A DNA stretch of 64,000 nucleotides from Linnemannia hyalina (taxonomy: Eukaryota > Mortierellomycota > Mortierellomycetes > Mortierellales > Mortierellaceae), in contig JAHRHY010000001.1 in assembly GCA_019671135.1 (NCBI GenBank), positions 744,001 through 808,000 of the forward strand. Reading direction: 5' to 3'. The notes below the pieces were generated by a model. The model ran no database searches. It was not told the origin of the DNA and worked only from the letters and a program-made list of their open reading frames with translations. The position numbers and the translations under genes are program-made. Below are positions 21,496 through 31,123 of this stretch, piece by piece; the stretch's first letter is position 1; the number at the start of each line of letters is the position of its first letter.

Positions 21496-22829
21496 TTGTT
21501 GTTGTTGTTGTTGATGCGAGAGATGCTGATTCAAGACGTATCCTTGTTGAGAACCCAGGTTCCCATTTATTCCGTGAGGAGTTCGGTAGCCATTCGCGGA
21601 GAAGGACGCACCGAAGCCCTGCGTCTCATTCACGTCCGCCATCTCATCGTCCTCGTCCACCATCTGGGCGGCCAATATCGCATTCCTTTGTTGCTGCTGA
21701 TACCACGCCGTGTTGGTGGAGGGTCCAGCTGGTTGCTGGCTCCATGCAGTGTTGGCTGCAATGATCCTTGTTTGCTGCTGTTGCTGCTGCTGCTGCTGGT
21801 GGTGCTGTTGCCAGGCGGTATTGGCGGTAAAAGCTTGAGCTGGATCCTGTGGATGCTGCCGTAATTCAGGCGCACTAGGTCCGTTCTGTGCTGGCAGAGT
21901 CCTGCCATCGTCGGCTGGTGGCAATTCGTCAGGAATGCCAAATCGGGAAGCATGGACTTGGTGCAAAAGAGTGTTCATCCTTGCATATAATGTGGCGTCC
22001 GTGCTGTCGCTGGCTCGCGGCAGAGTCGCGCCTGCCTTTGCTCGCTCTTCATCGTCTCTACTCCTGAATTCAAGGGTTGTGGATGAAGAAGCCGAGGTCG
22101 ACGACGACGACGACGATACCAACAATGACGCCGCAGATTCCTGGCGACTGGATGGTCTTGTGGAGATCCTGATAGGGGCAATTGGTCTGAGCGAGCCCAT
22201 CGGGAGAGGTTGAGTTGACAGCTGTTGGGGGGTCGATCTTGTGGGTGATGATATTTCGTTGCGCTCACTGTTCCAAACAGCATTGCCCAAGGTATGTGTG
22301 CCTAGCTGTGGCGTAAACATATCTGAAAGGTCTGATGGAGGTGATCTATAATGCGTTGATTCAATGCATCAAGGTACGATCAGTAAGCGATATACATATC
22401 AGAGCTCTTTACAACTTCACATATGCTGTCAAATAAAAAAAACACATACTCAGAAGACAGCTTGATACGCTTCATTTTTTTCAAGACTCGGCCCTCAATC
22501 ATATCAACACCAAGGGGGTCAATGTCATCGTCAGCGCCTGCGCCTTCCGATAGTTCTAGCTGTGACCCTTGCTGTGTTTGTTGTATGCGGACGTCGTTGG
22601 GGCCATTGTAACTCCTGCTTGGCAAAGACGACGGGTCGTTTGGGTTGTGGTCGTCAGAGGTATAACGGCGTTTCATGTCAGAGGGTGGGTTCAGAGTGTT
22701 GGCAAGGGCGAGAGGGTATGGGGTGACAGAATAAAAGTAGGGAATGCGTGGCAAGTTGAAGAGTTGGTTGGTGGTGATAGGGGTTGGTGGCAAAGGGTCG
22801 AGTGAGTTTGGTGGCTTTGGGTAGATCAT
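21295..22829 (-). CDS. Unrecognised poly-Q protein with NTAW repeats
   Basis: Two minus-strand exons, 22829-22450 and 22345-21295, joined in phase; 476 residues. The start is the first ATG, in an ACCATGA context; a second in-frame ATG at 22676 (MKRRYTS) would remove 51 Pro-rich residues. Visible: a short basic segment RVLKKMKRIKL near residues 115-125; a motif NAVW at 148-151 and NTAW at 301-304, 324-327, 337-340; long glutamine runs from CAG/CAA codons near 308-316 and 395-430; and two similar helical segments, LYARMNTLLHQVHASR (from 245) and LYHTINSQLRAAFLTR (from 453). No known domain recognised. Poly-Q and basic patch suggest a nuclear regulator, which is inference. Low-complexity DNA may make the Q-tract length variable. 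Confidence 0.65.
21415..21515. repeat. CAG/CAA (CTG/TTG) repeat coding poly-Q
   Basis: About 33 near-perfect CTG/TTG triplets on the + strand, coding glutamine on the minus strand inside the poly-Q protein. Confidence 0.9.
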
Positions 22830-23070
22830 GGTGTCCCTCCTTTCTCTCTGTGGGGAATCCAGACAGAGCCAAAGAGGAGAAGGAAGGATGGGTGGGTGGG
22901 TGGGATGAGAGGTTGGCTGGCGAGGAGAGAGGCGAAGAGCGAATGAGAATGAACAAAAGACAGCCCCGCTTGACCTTGACGCAAGCTAAATACATTGGAA
23001 GAGCAGTCACGATGATGAATGTGACAGGATGGCCTGCAACATTTTTTTTGTATTAGATTCTCGTACGCTG

Positions 23071-24390
23071 CTACTGGAACTGCTGCGACTGTCGGGCCAT
23101 ATACTGAGCCTGCAACTGCTGCTGCTGCTGGCTCTGTTGGCTCTGTTGGTATGGATCCATGATCTCAGGCGCATTCGTGGCCTACATTGCACAAATTGAA
23201 TACGAGATACGCGTTGTTAAAAGTCAATAAAATAGAGCACAGACCAGACACAGGAGTAGCTTCAAATATCTTAATGCATAACACCATGCCTACCAAAGTA
23301 AAGTCGCCTTGGTCCAGGATTCCAAACGGATAAGAGTAATTATCCAGCGCCATGTTGTTGGCGTCCATTCCTCCCCCGATTCCGGCACCGTTGTTGGGTC
23401 GTCGAGGACCGGTAGCACCAGCGGGTCCCGGGAGTGGTTGAAAGATTTCCTGGCTTCGACGACGATCTGGTCCTGTGAGATCGTGGTGGGGCTTGTGCTC
23501 CTTGGGCAACGACATCTTGTACTCTTCACGTGGCACAATGTCGATCAGGAAATCAAACATGTCTGTCTTTGCAATCGCTGCTGCAATGTCGCTGCGCTGA
23601 AGCGTTCTTCGCTTGTTTTCTTCGGCATGAATCCTATGTTTGTTCGTTATTTGTGACAATGATGTCGTAAAAAAGTGAGTACTACATGGTGTTTGTCTTT
23701 TTTTCCCCCCCATTGCTTACAAGCAAGTGAGAATGTGCTTACCAAGCGCGGAGGGTGAGTTCAGTAATGAAGATGTCGCAGCCCTTATCAAAGATCATGG
23801 GAGCATCCGCACTGATCATTTTCGCCTAAAAAAATATCGTTAGAGTTCAGAGGGAGTGAGAACGGTGACACAACGTCAACTTCCCACACACATACAAACA
23901 TGCACTTCGCCCATCTCAAACTTTTTATAGCACGGTCGATCGTTCTTACTTTCACATCGTCGTCGGTCTTCATGACCTTCTTGATCCGGGCGAGAGGAAG
24001 ATGGTGGACTTTAAAGTCCTGGGGCACGTTCTGGATTTCATGCATCTGTCTCATCCAGAACGAGTGCAAAAGATGCATGTGGGCCTGCTGCATCGGCTGG
24101 TGGTGAGCCATAGAAGGGTCGTGGTGGTGCTGCAGTGGAGGTGGGGCATGGGTCATAAACGATAGCATGGGATATATGGGGGGGTGCATAATTTGCTGTT
24201 GTTGTTGTTGTTGCTGTTGCTGCTGCTGTTCTTGGTGCTGTTGTTGGTACGGTGGGAACTGCTGTCGTTGCTGCTGCTGCTGCTGCTGCTGGTAAAAGGG
24301 AGCCGATGCCGAAGGATTCATCTGAGGAGGCTGTGGATAGGCAGAGCCAATAGAGTTTTGGCGTTGATGCTGGCTGTGTTGCGGATTCAT
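23071..24390 (-). CDS. HAP5: CCAAT-binding factor subunit NF-YC / Hap5
   Basis: Four minus-strand exons: 24390-23950, 23825-23743, 23633-23294, 23181-23071; 324 residues. The histone-fold region is unmistakable: [19 protein letters not shown] at the end of exon 1, then [27 protein letters not shown], and [19 protein letters not shown], with the [14 protein letters not shown] tail that follows it in NF-YC. N-terminus and C-terminus are glutamine-rich. The protein dimerises with NF-YB/Hap3 and, with Hap2, binds CCAAT boxes; in fungi the complex (with HapX/Hap4 where present) controls respiration and iron genes. Start is the first true ATG; the longer open frame begins with TTG. It lies directly downstream of the gene for mitochondrial Rrg7, which may be chance. 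Confidence 0.95.
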
Positions 24391-24707
24391 GGTCGGTTCG
24401 ATGGGAGAAGGATGGGTGGTGGAAAGGAGCAAAAAGACAAAGGGGTCCAATCAACAAGAGAAAGAAATGACCTGGTAGCGTTGTGGATTGGCGTGTAGGT
24501 GGGAGCGAGGAAGGACTGACCTCTGGTCAACAACACAATAATCGGTTGCAAAAAGGCGGCGGAAAAAGAAAAAAAAAATGGAAAAAAAATATTCATAATA
24601 TGGGGTCAGTTGCTGGTGTTTCACAGCACCAATGACATCCTACATGGTTTCTGGTTTCATCTTCTCTATTGATTTTTCTTTTATTTACAAGGAACAGAGA
24701 TATCTGT
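24391..24707. other. Intergenic, HAP5 promoter / RRG7 3' flank
   Basis: Short intergenic stretch with A/T runs near 24570-24600. No element recognised. Confidence 0.5.
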
Positions 24708-26075
24708 TCATGACAATGACTCGTTCATCTGGTCAAGAGGCGGTAGAGATGGAGTATGCCATGTCAAGAGCTCAAGATAACCCGACTGATGTGGACTCAT
24801 ACTTGCATCCTCGTCCACATCCTCGCTCTCTTGTCTGCTTGTTTGTCCGTCCTCTGGTTTAGGAAAGACATGGATACACTCGGGCTGCGTGTTGATATTC
24901 CAGTCTGGGATCGCATAGTCCACCAGAGCCTTGCTATCCTCGCTCGTCAACTCCTGTCCCTCCGAGAGATAAGGGCCCGGCAACCGCTTTAGCACATTGC
25001 CCCCAAAGCAAAGTACGGGCCGGCTCTCCAATTGTCCGCCATATCCCAGCATCCATTTTGTGCCAACCTGCAGTCCATGCATAACCTTCTCTGCCGCTCT
25101 ATTCCACATCAGCTTGCGAACCTCTTGGGCCTCGGTATCAATGACGACCAGGGCCATTGGCCACAGAGACTTGGCGTAAGGGAGCAGCGCCTGCTTGGTA
25201 TACTCGGACGAAACGGCAAGGATAGCCATTGTTGGTTGGGTCTCGAACGAAAGCGAACCCTGCAACTCGCGGACATACTTTGGTCCGATCTTGGAGGTCA
25301 TCTTCTTGCACTGCACAATCACCTTTAGGTGACGCACCATGTCGCCCTCTTTTGGAGAGGCACTCAACGGCAAGAACCAGGTCCCTCGAAGATCGACTCC
25401 CAAGTCGCCATTCCCTGCTGATCGCTGCGTGTAGATGCCAAGGGTCTTTTTGAGGATCTCTTGGGTTTGATACTCAAAGAGGGTACCGCGGTAGATGGTG
25501 CTGTCCATGTTGTGCTCCAGGTCCTTGAAACTCTGAAGGTCGTTGTGTACCAATCCTGAAGGGCCGGTGCCAACGGTGGCGGTCTTGGAAACATCCCGAT
25601 TTATGTACGGCATCGAGGAATGAATGTCCTTTGGGAAAGGTGCGGGTTCGAGTTCTGGAAAGTATATTCGATCGCTGGCCAATGCTTGTCCTTGATATGT
25701 GCGTAGGGTGCCGTCGACTCGACTTGATAGGGGTGTGTTGTTTGGCGTCGTTGGCTCTTCTGTGACGAGTCCTAGGACTTCGGAAGTTGTTCTGGCCGTT
25801 TGCTTCTTCTTTTCTTTTGTATCTGGAGCGTCTAGGCGAGCCGAGGGATGGGTAAGAAAGTTCAATGGTGATAAGGGATGATGCGGGTCCTGTAGTTGCT
25901 GTTCTGGAAGGTGAGGCGAATATACTGGCGAGGGTGCTGTGTCCCATTCGATGGGACCGGTGTCGGTTGCAAGTGATGAGCGGAATCGAAAAGATGTCTG
26001 CATACAGCGGCAGGGTAAGGTGGGCCGGATCCTCCCTGCTAGCATGGGTATCCTTCTAGCTGTTGCTGTGGTCAT
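24708..26075 (-). CDS. RRG7: Rrg7-like mitochondrial protein (DUF2034, restriction-endonuclease fold)
   Basis: Single exon on the minus strand, 455 residues from the ATG at 26075 (the frame stays open upstream only through a TTG). The N-terminus MTTATARRIPMLAGRIRP is Arg/Thr-rich and lacks acids, as in a mitochondrial presequence. The core from about residue 190 reads STIYRGTLFEYQTQEIL, then RSAGNGDLGVDLRGTW, then LKVIVQCKKMTSKIGPKYV and RELQGSL: a PD-(D/E)xK-like arrangement with Asp in GVDL and Lys in QCK. This is the pattern of fungal Rrg7/DUF2034, required for respiratory growth and mtDNA maintenance. The C-terminal third is longer than the core domain and not recognised. Its promoter region is shared divergently with GUP1. 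Confidence 0.75.
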   Translation of the reverse strand: MTTATARRIPMLAGRIRPTLPCRCMQTSFRFRSSLATDTGPIEWDTAPSPVYSPHLPEQQLQDPHHPLSPLNFLTHPSARLDAPDTKEKKKQTARTTSEVLGLVTEEPTTPNNTPLSSRVDGTLRTYQGQALASDRIYFPELEPAPFPKDIHSSMPYINRDVSKTATVGTGPSGLVHNDLQSFKDLEHNMDSTIYRGTLFEYQTQEILKKTLGIYTQRSAGNGDLGVDLRGTWFLPLSASPKEGDMVRHLKVIVQCKKMTSKIGPKYVRELQGSLSFETQPTMAILAVSSEYTKQALLPYAKSLWPMALVVIDTEAQEVRKLMWNRAAEKVMHGLQVGTKWMLGYGGQLESRPVLCFGGNVLKRLPGPYLSEGQELTSEDSKALVDYAIPDWNINTQPECIHVFPKPEDGQTSRQESEDVDEDASMSPHQSGYLELLTWHTPSLPPLDQMNESLS

Positions 26076-26943
26076 GTTGATCCTGATCGGCCTAGTTGTT
26101 GTTGAAAGAAGGGTGAGGAGAAAACATCTTGTCAGGGGCAACAAATGGACGCGTTGTCGAAAAAGGGAAGAAAGGGCTGTGGCTTTGATCAGTCAACAAC
26201 TATGGCACCTTTCACTAACTCCTACAGGTTAGACGAAGAACTGCAAACGCGAAGAGTTCAGATATGCAAAGTGAATCCAATAAAATGCAATCGAGTGTAG
26301 CTCCAAGAATGAAGTTATCCTGAACTGCTCCTTCCTTGTTGGTATGCCAGCCATGGTCACGATAAGTTGTTCGACTTTGCATTTTATCGTGTGAGCCGTA
26401 AAACCCCATTGAAACGAGAGCCAGAATTGACCCGACTCCTGAAATAGAGAGGGGAAAGGGTGCCAACGCAAAGGAAGAACGGGCGAAACAGAAGAAAAGA
26501 AGAAAGGGCTACGAAACCATCCCTGATGGTTGTTGTCCCTGACCCAGGAGGGCTTTTTTTTTCTTTTCTCGAAGGGAGGCACAATGGCCTACAAGATCCA
26601 CTATTGCCATTGCACGGACATGAACTTGAGACAGTGTTCTTGTTGAACAGGTTTGCCTCTGCACCACTGGTGCTCTCGTCTCCTCTGTTCACTTTGCAAA
26701 TCTCCGCACACCTGGCTGAAAAATTAACCACACTGGGATCGCACATGCCAGTGGCGCGTCGAGCGCCTCGCTTTTTTCTCACTACTTCGGCCTTTTCTTT
26801 TACCCACTTTTCTTCTGTTCTCTTTTCTCTTTTCAACTCCCTCACACTCGCCAAACTGCCCTCTTGTTGTTACGTTTCCTCCCTTGGAGTCCTCGTCAGG
26901 AATACAGGAACAAAAACCACACCTCACAAAACCACAGTCAACA
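26076..26943. other. Divergent promoter region (RRG7 / GUP1)
   Basis: 868 nt between divergent starts. The GUP1-proximal side (26780-26880) is CT-rich. Open frames here give no coherent protein. Confidence 0.5.
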
Positions 26944-29337
26944 ATGACGGTTCATCAGAACCAAGAAAAGAGCGGCCTGCTCAACCTTCAAGAGGGCATC
27001 CAGGTCCACGATGGAATCTCGGCTGACGGCGCAAAGGAACAGCAAGCCTCATCGGGCTACCAGAAACGAGCCCAGGACCGAAGCACCAACCCATCGCTTC
27101 TCAAGACCAAGGAGTTTTACTTGTACTACCTCGTCTTCATCACTTTTATTCCGTACATGTTCAAGACCGCACACGATGCCAGCGCAGGTATGTGAATGGC
27201 AAAGGCAGTGATGGCAGAGACCGAAGGAGACGATCTGTGGCACGAAATAGACCAATTGAACTGATGTGTATCTTTTCTTGTGCTGTAGAATATAACCCCA
27301 ACTATGAAAAGTTCAAGGATCTACTCTCGGACGGCTGGTTCGGCTACAAAATGGTATGAGCCGAATGGAATTCGATCCCACACTCGACTGGATCTCCTAC
27401 GCCACTTCAAAGCAACCGGAGCGTTGTTATCTAACGACCCCTTCTTTGCCATATTAATCACTCATAGGATAACAGCGATCAACAATACGCAAACTTCCGT
27501 AACAACCTGCCAATTCTCGCAGCCGTGATAAGCATCTATCTCCCTCTTGGTCACCTCTACAAGCGCTTCTTGGTTCCAGTAACTCCCATCAAGTCGCCTC
27601 ACCAGCCTCTCTACCGCGCCTACTTTTTCGTCACCTTTTCGTTCATCTACATCTACTTCATGCATGGAAACAGTCTCCTCAAGATTGGCGCGATCGTCAC
27701 TGTGAACTATGCTATCGCAAAACTGGGCGGATCGTCTCGATTAATGCCGACTCTTACATGGATCTTCAACCTCGCCATCCTGTTCTTGAACGAGACATAC
27801 CGCGGATACAACTTTACGGATTTCCACAGCTCCTTGGCATGGTTGGTGAGTTAATTGAGGCGTTGATGATACTCAAGGAAAGATGCATACAGGTTAGATA
27901 TTACGAACATGAACATTAATATTTACGACATTCTTTTTTGGACGCATTAGGACGACAACAGGGGTATGAACAGTCGTTGGGATGTAACATTCAACTTCAC
28001 AATGCTCCGTCTTGTTTCCTTCAACCTGGACTACTACTGGTCCCTTAGACAGACCCGTGAGGAAAAGCAGGTACGGATATGATAGGGATCTAACAGGAGC
28101 GCACTGCGACTGACTAGGAGCACCATTGAATTGTTGATCTAATACGACCGTTGATTACTTCACACTCCTTTAATTTAGAAAATTGACCGCGATCGCGCCC
28201 CTGCGACTGACAAGGAACGTGTCAGCACCCCTACCTTTGAAGAGGACTATAACTTTATCTACTATCTTGCCTTTACGCTGTATGCGCCTTTGTACGTCGC
28301 TGGACCCATTATGACCTTCAACGACTTTATCTCTCAGGTAAATATCTGTTGATAACATGGATCCTATGCCACAAACATGCATGCGGATACGAGTGTTATC
28401 TTTTTTCAGAGGTTAATATGTTGAACCAATTGTCCGCAACATAACAATAGCTGCGATACCCCAAGGAGATCAAAGCGAAGACGCTGGGCATGTGGTTTGG
28501 TCGCCTCATTTTCTGCTTGTTGACCATGGAGTTTATGATGCACTACATGCACTTGGTAGCTATCAGCAAGCGTCAGGCATGGGATAACGATCCCATTCTC
28601 CAGATCTGTATGATTGGTCTCTTCAACTTGGTTCTGATCTGGCTCAAGCTAATGATTATCTGGCGCTTCTTCCGATTCTGGGCTCTGGCGGACGGCATTG
28701 AGGCTCCGGAGAACATGATCCGCTGTGTCCTCAACAACTACTCGGCTCTTGGATTCTGGCGCGGCTGGCACAAGAGTTACAACCTTTGGACTCTTCGCTA
28801 CATCTACATCCCCCTAGGAGGCACGCGCTATGCCATCTACAACATCTGGGTTGTCTTCACGTTTGTTGCCGTCTGGCACGATATCAACTTGAAGCTCTTG
28901 GCCTGGGCTTGGCTCATCTCGTTCTTTGTCCTTCCAGAGATTATTGCAAGCAAGATCTTTTCCAAGAAGAAGGCAAGTTCAAAGCGCAAGGCGCATTTAC
29001 ACACTGCTGTAATCGTTGCTTATGAATTAGCCCACGTGTCATCCTTATCAATCTAACGCATCCTTTCATTCCGTAATAATAGTGGGGAAACTGGGCACAC
29101 TATCGCCATTTGTGTGCGTTTGGTGCAATGTGCAATATTTTCATGATGATGGTGGCAAATCTAGTTGGCTTCAGCTTGGGTCTCGAGAACACGACGAAGA
29201 TGCTTTTGGATCTCTTTGGGTCGCTGTACGGATGGACGGTCATGTTCGGCTGTTTCTGCGCGATCTTTGTCTGCGCGCAGATACAGTTTGAGATTCGCGA
29301 GGCCGAGAAGAGACGTGGAATCTTCCTCAACTGTTAA
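26944..29337 (+). CDS. GUP1: Gup1-type MBOAT O-acyltransferase
   Basis: Seven exons: 26944-27187, 27289-27353, 27468-27845, 27951-28070, 28179-28337, 28451-28972, 29083-29337; 580 residues, close to yeast Gup1. About ten membrane segments; the MBOAT signature is clear: [40 protein letters not shown], and the catalytic His465 in [14 protein letters not shown]-terminus [13 protein letters not shown]...NLVGFSLG also fits. Gup1 remodels the lipid of GPI anchors in the ER; the older 'glycerol uptake' name is historical. The sixth intron starts with GC (AAG|GCAAGT) instead of GT; its 110-nt length and CTAAC branch point match the other five introns (101-114 nt), whereas the nearest usable GT would leave only 75 nt. 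Confidence 0.9.
28973..29082 (+). other. GC-AG intron of GUP1
   Basis: Donor AAG|GCAAGT, acceptor ATAATAG, and a CTAAC branch point about 30 nt before the acceptor. GC donors with otherwise perfect consensus are a known minor class of U2 introns. Confidence 0.6.
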
Positions 29338-31123
29338 GAAGGGATTGATTGGAGCAGAAGATGAATGTAGAACCGTATCCCCTTGATACCATAGCTTAAG
29401 AAGAGGAAGAGGAAGAGAGGAGGAGGAGGGGGGGGGGACAGTGAATGACCCCAAGATGGAAGGTTTGTCCTGCATTTTTGAGTGAAAAAGAAAAGTAAAT
29501 ATTGTCCATGCTGGACACACACACATCCATGCTCATGTCCATGTCCGTCTGCTCTGCATATGTCTCTTGTCCATTCATTCCTCTGGCGTTCTTTTGCATG
29601 TATTGGCGGGAAAAAAATCGGTAATATGCATGGCTGCGAAGCCCTTTCGAACCTTACCTGCCCAATCTTTTCCCTCCCTTTTCTTTCCCCTTTTCCTCTC
29701 TCCTCTCCCCTCTCCTACCCTCTCTCTCTCGAGATCTCTTTATTGGGATCCACCATACACTCGACTCGAATACGCGAATCGAGTCAACGGCAGGTACGAC
29801 ATGCCATGGGCGTGTGTTTTTATCATTATCTTCGATGACCCCATGCGATAAGGGTTTGCCGGACCGACTGACCTTCGAATGGACCTTTTGTTGTTTTTAT
29901 TTTGTGTTCCTTCCACAACCTGGGCGGGTGACGATGGGATCGTGTGCCCATCCTTTTTTTTCCCCCTTTCCCTTGCTCTCTCTTTCCCCCCTTCTCATTC
30001 AGAAGCGAAGGATTGATGACAAGCGTAGCTATCAGAAAGGCGAGCGTGTGATGGGGAGATGAAGGGACGCTCGACAAAAGTGTGACCATAGAAATAATGA
30101 GCACAAATGCAGGTGGTTTCCCCTTTTTTTTTTGCCTCTGTCCCTGTTAGCTTTTTGATCCCATGAGCAACAGGGCAGCAAAGACGACACACACTCGTCC
30201 CTTTTTCTTTGCTTTTCGCTCGGTCAGCTTTTTTCTTGTGATGATGAACAAGCTTGATTGCGTTCTTAGTCCTTGGCTCAATAGACCGAGGCAAGCATTA
30301 AGCCTGTTTGTCTCGCCGGATTCTTCGCTTAATGCAAAATGTAAATGCAGGGCGATGGAGTATCTGTTTGTGTTGTCTGTCCATCTATTTGACAGAGAGA
30401 GTGTCAGCATGCCGTTTTGGTGTTTCCACTTTCCAGAGTGTACTCGAGTACTAGCAGTATGGCTCGAGAGTCCCTTCTCTTACTGGACCAAAGGAGGAAT
30501 GGCATGTGCGGAAAGCACTCCTTTTTTTTTTTTTTTTCTTTCGCTTCTTTTCCCTCTTTCCTTTCTTTTATTTTTTCTTTTAGTTTTCCTTTCTTCACGA
30601 ACCCCACCATCGCACTACTCTTCCTCCCTCCTTCTCTTCTCTCTTTCTCTCTCTTTCTCTCAGTTGCTCCCACTTACACACTCTTTCCCCCTAGTCCTTT
30701 ACCCTTCCCTTCCCTACCCTTCCCTTCCCTACTTCCCTTCCCTACCCTTCCTTTCCCCACCCTTCCCTCCTGCCTCGAGCCCATTTGACCTCGTCTCTCG
30801 ATATTAATATATACATTCCAAACGAACCTGGATAGTCATTTTCTCCTCTTATCTTTTTTTTTTACACCTCGTTGGCCACGTTGTAGCCCTCTCCCTCCCT
30901 CCCACTCTCTCCCTCTTCTCTCCCTTCGCTTCCACAGTATACGCCCACTTTCACATCAAACAACCAATCCACCCTGTCAGCCAGTCAAAAAGAAAAAGGC
31001 ATTTTCAGGAACCAAGTTTCAATTTTTTGCCCACGCCCTCTCTCTTCCCCTTTGATTTTTTATTTTTTTTACGACCCAGGCATAAAAAGGAACGCCACCA
31101 TACCAGATACAGCATCACAAGCC
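29338..31123. other. Intergenic, 1.8 kb; GUP1 3' flank and PH-FYVE promoter
   Basis: No gene supported. Contains a 10-G run (29428-29437), CT-rich tracts (29660-29740, 30520-30780), a CCCTTCCCTA-type repeat (30701-30770) and a long pyrimidine leader up to 31080. Open frames are Ser/Phe/Leu low complexity. Confidence 0.55.
30701..30770 (+). repeat. CCCTTCCCTA degenerate short repeat
   Basis: About seven imperfect copies of a pyrimidine decamer in the leader region of the PH-FYVE gene. Not a TTAGGG telomeric array. Confidence 0.6.

Noticed and set aside
21415..21864. Plus-strand poly-Leu open frame
   Set aside because: Shadow of the CAG repeat in the minus-strand poly-Q gene.
30701..30770. 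CCCTA-containing tract as telomere-like repeat
   Set aside because: Units are irregular (CCCTTCCCTA), not CCCTAA, and lie in a CT-rich promoter.
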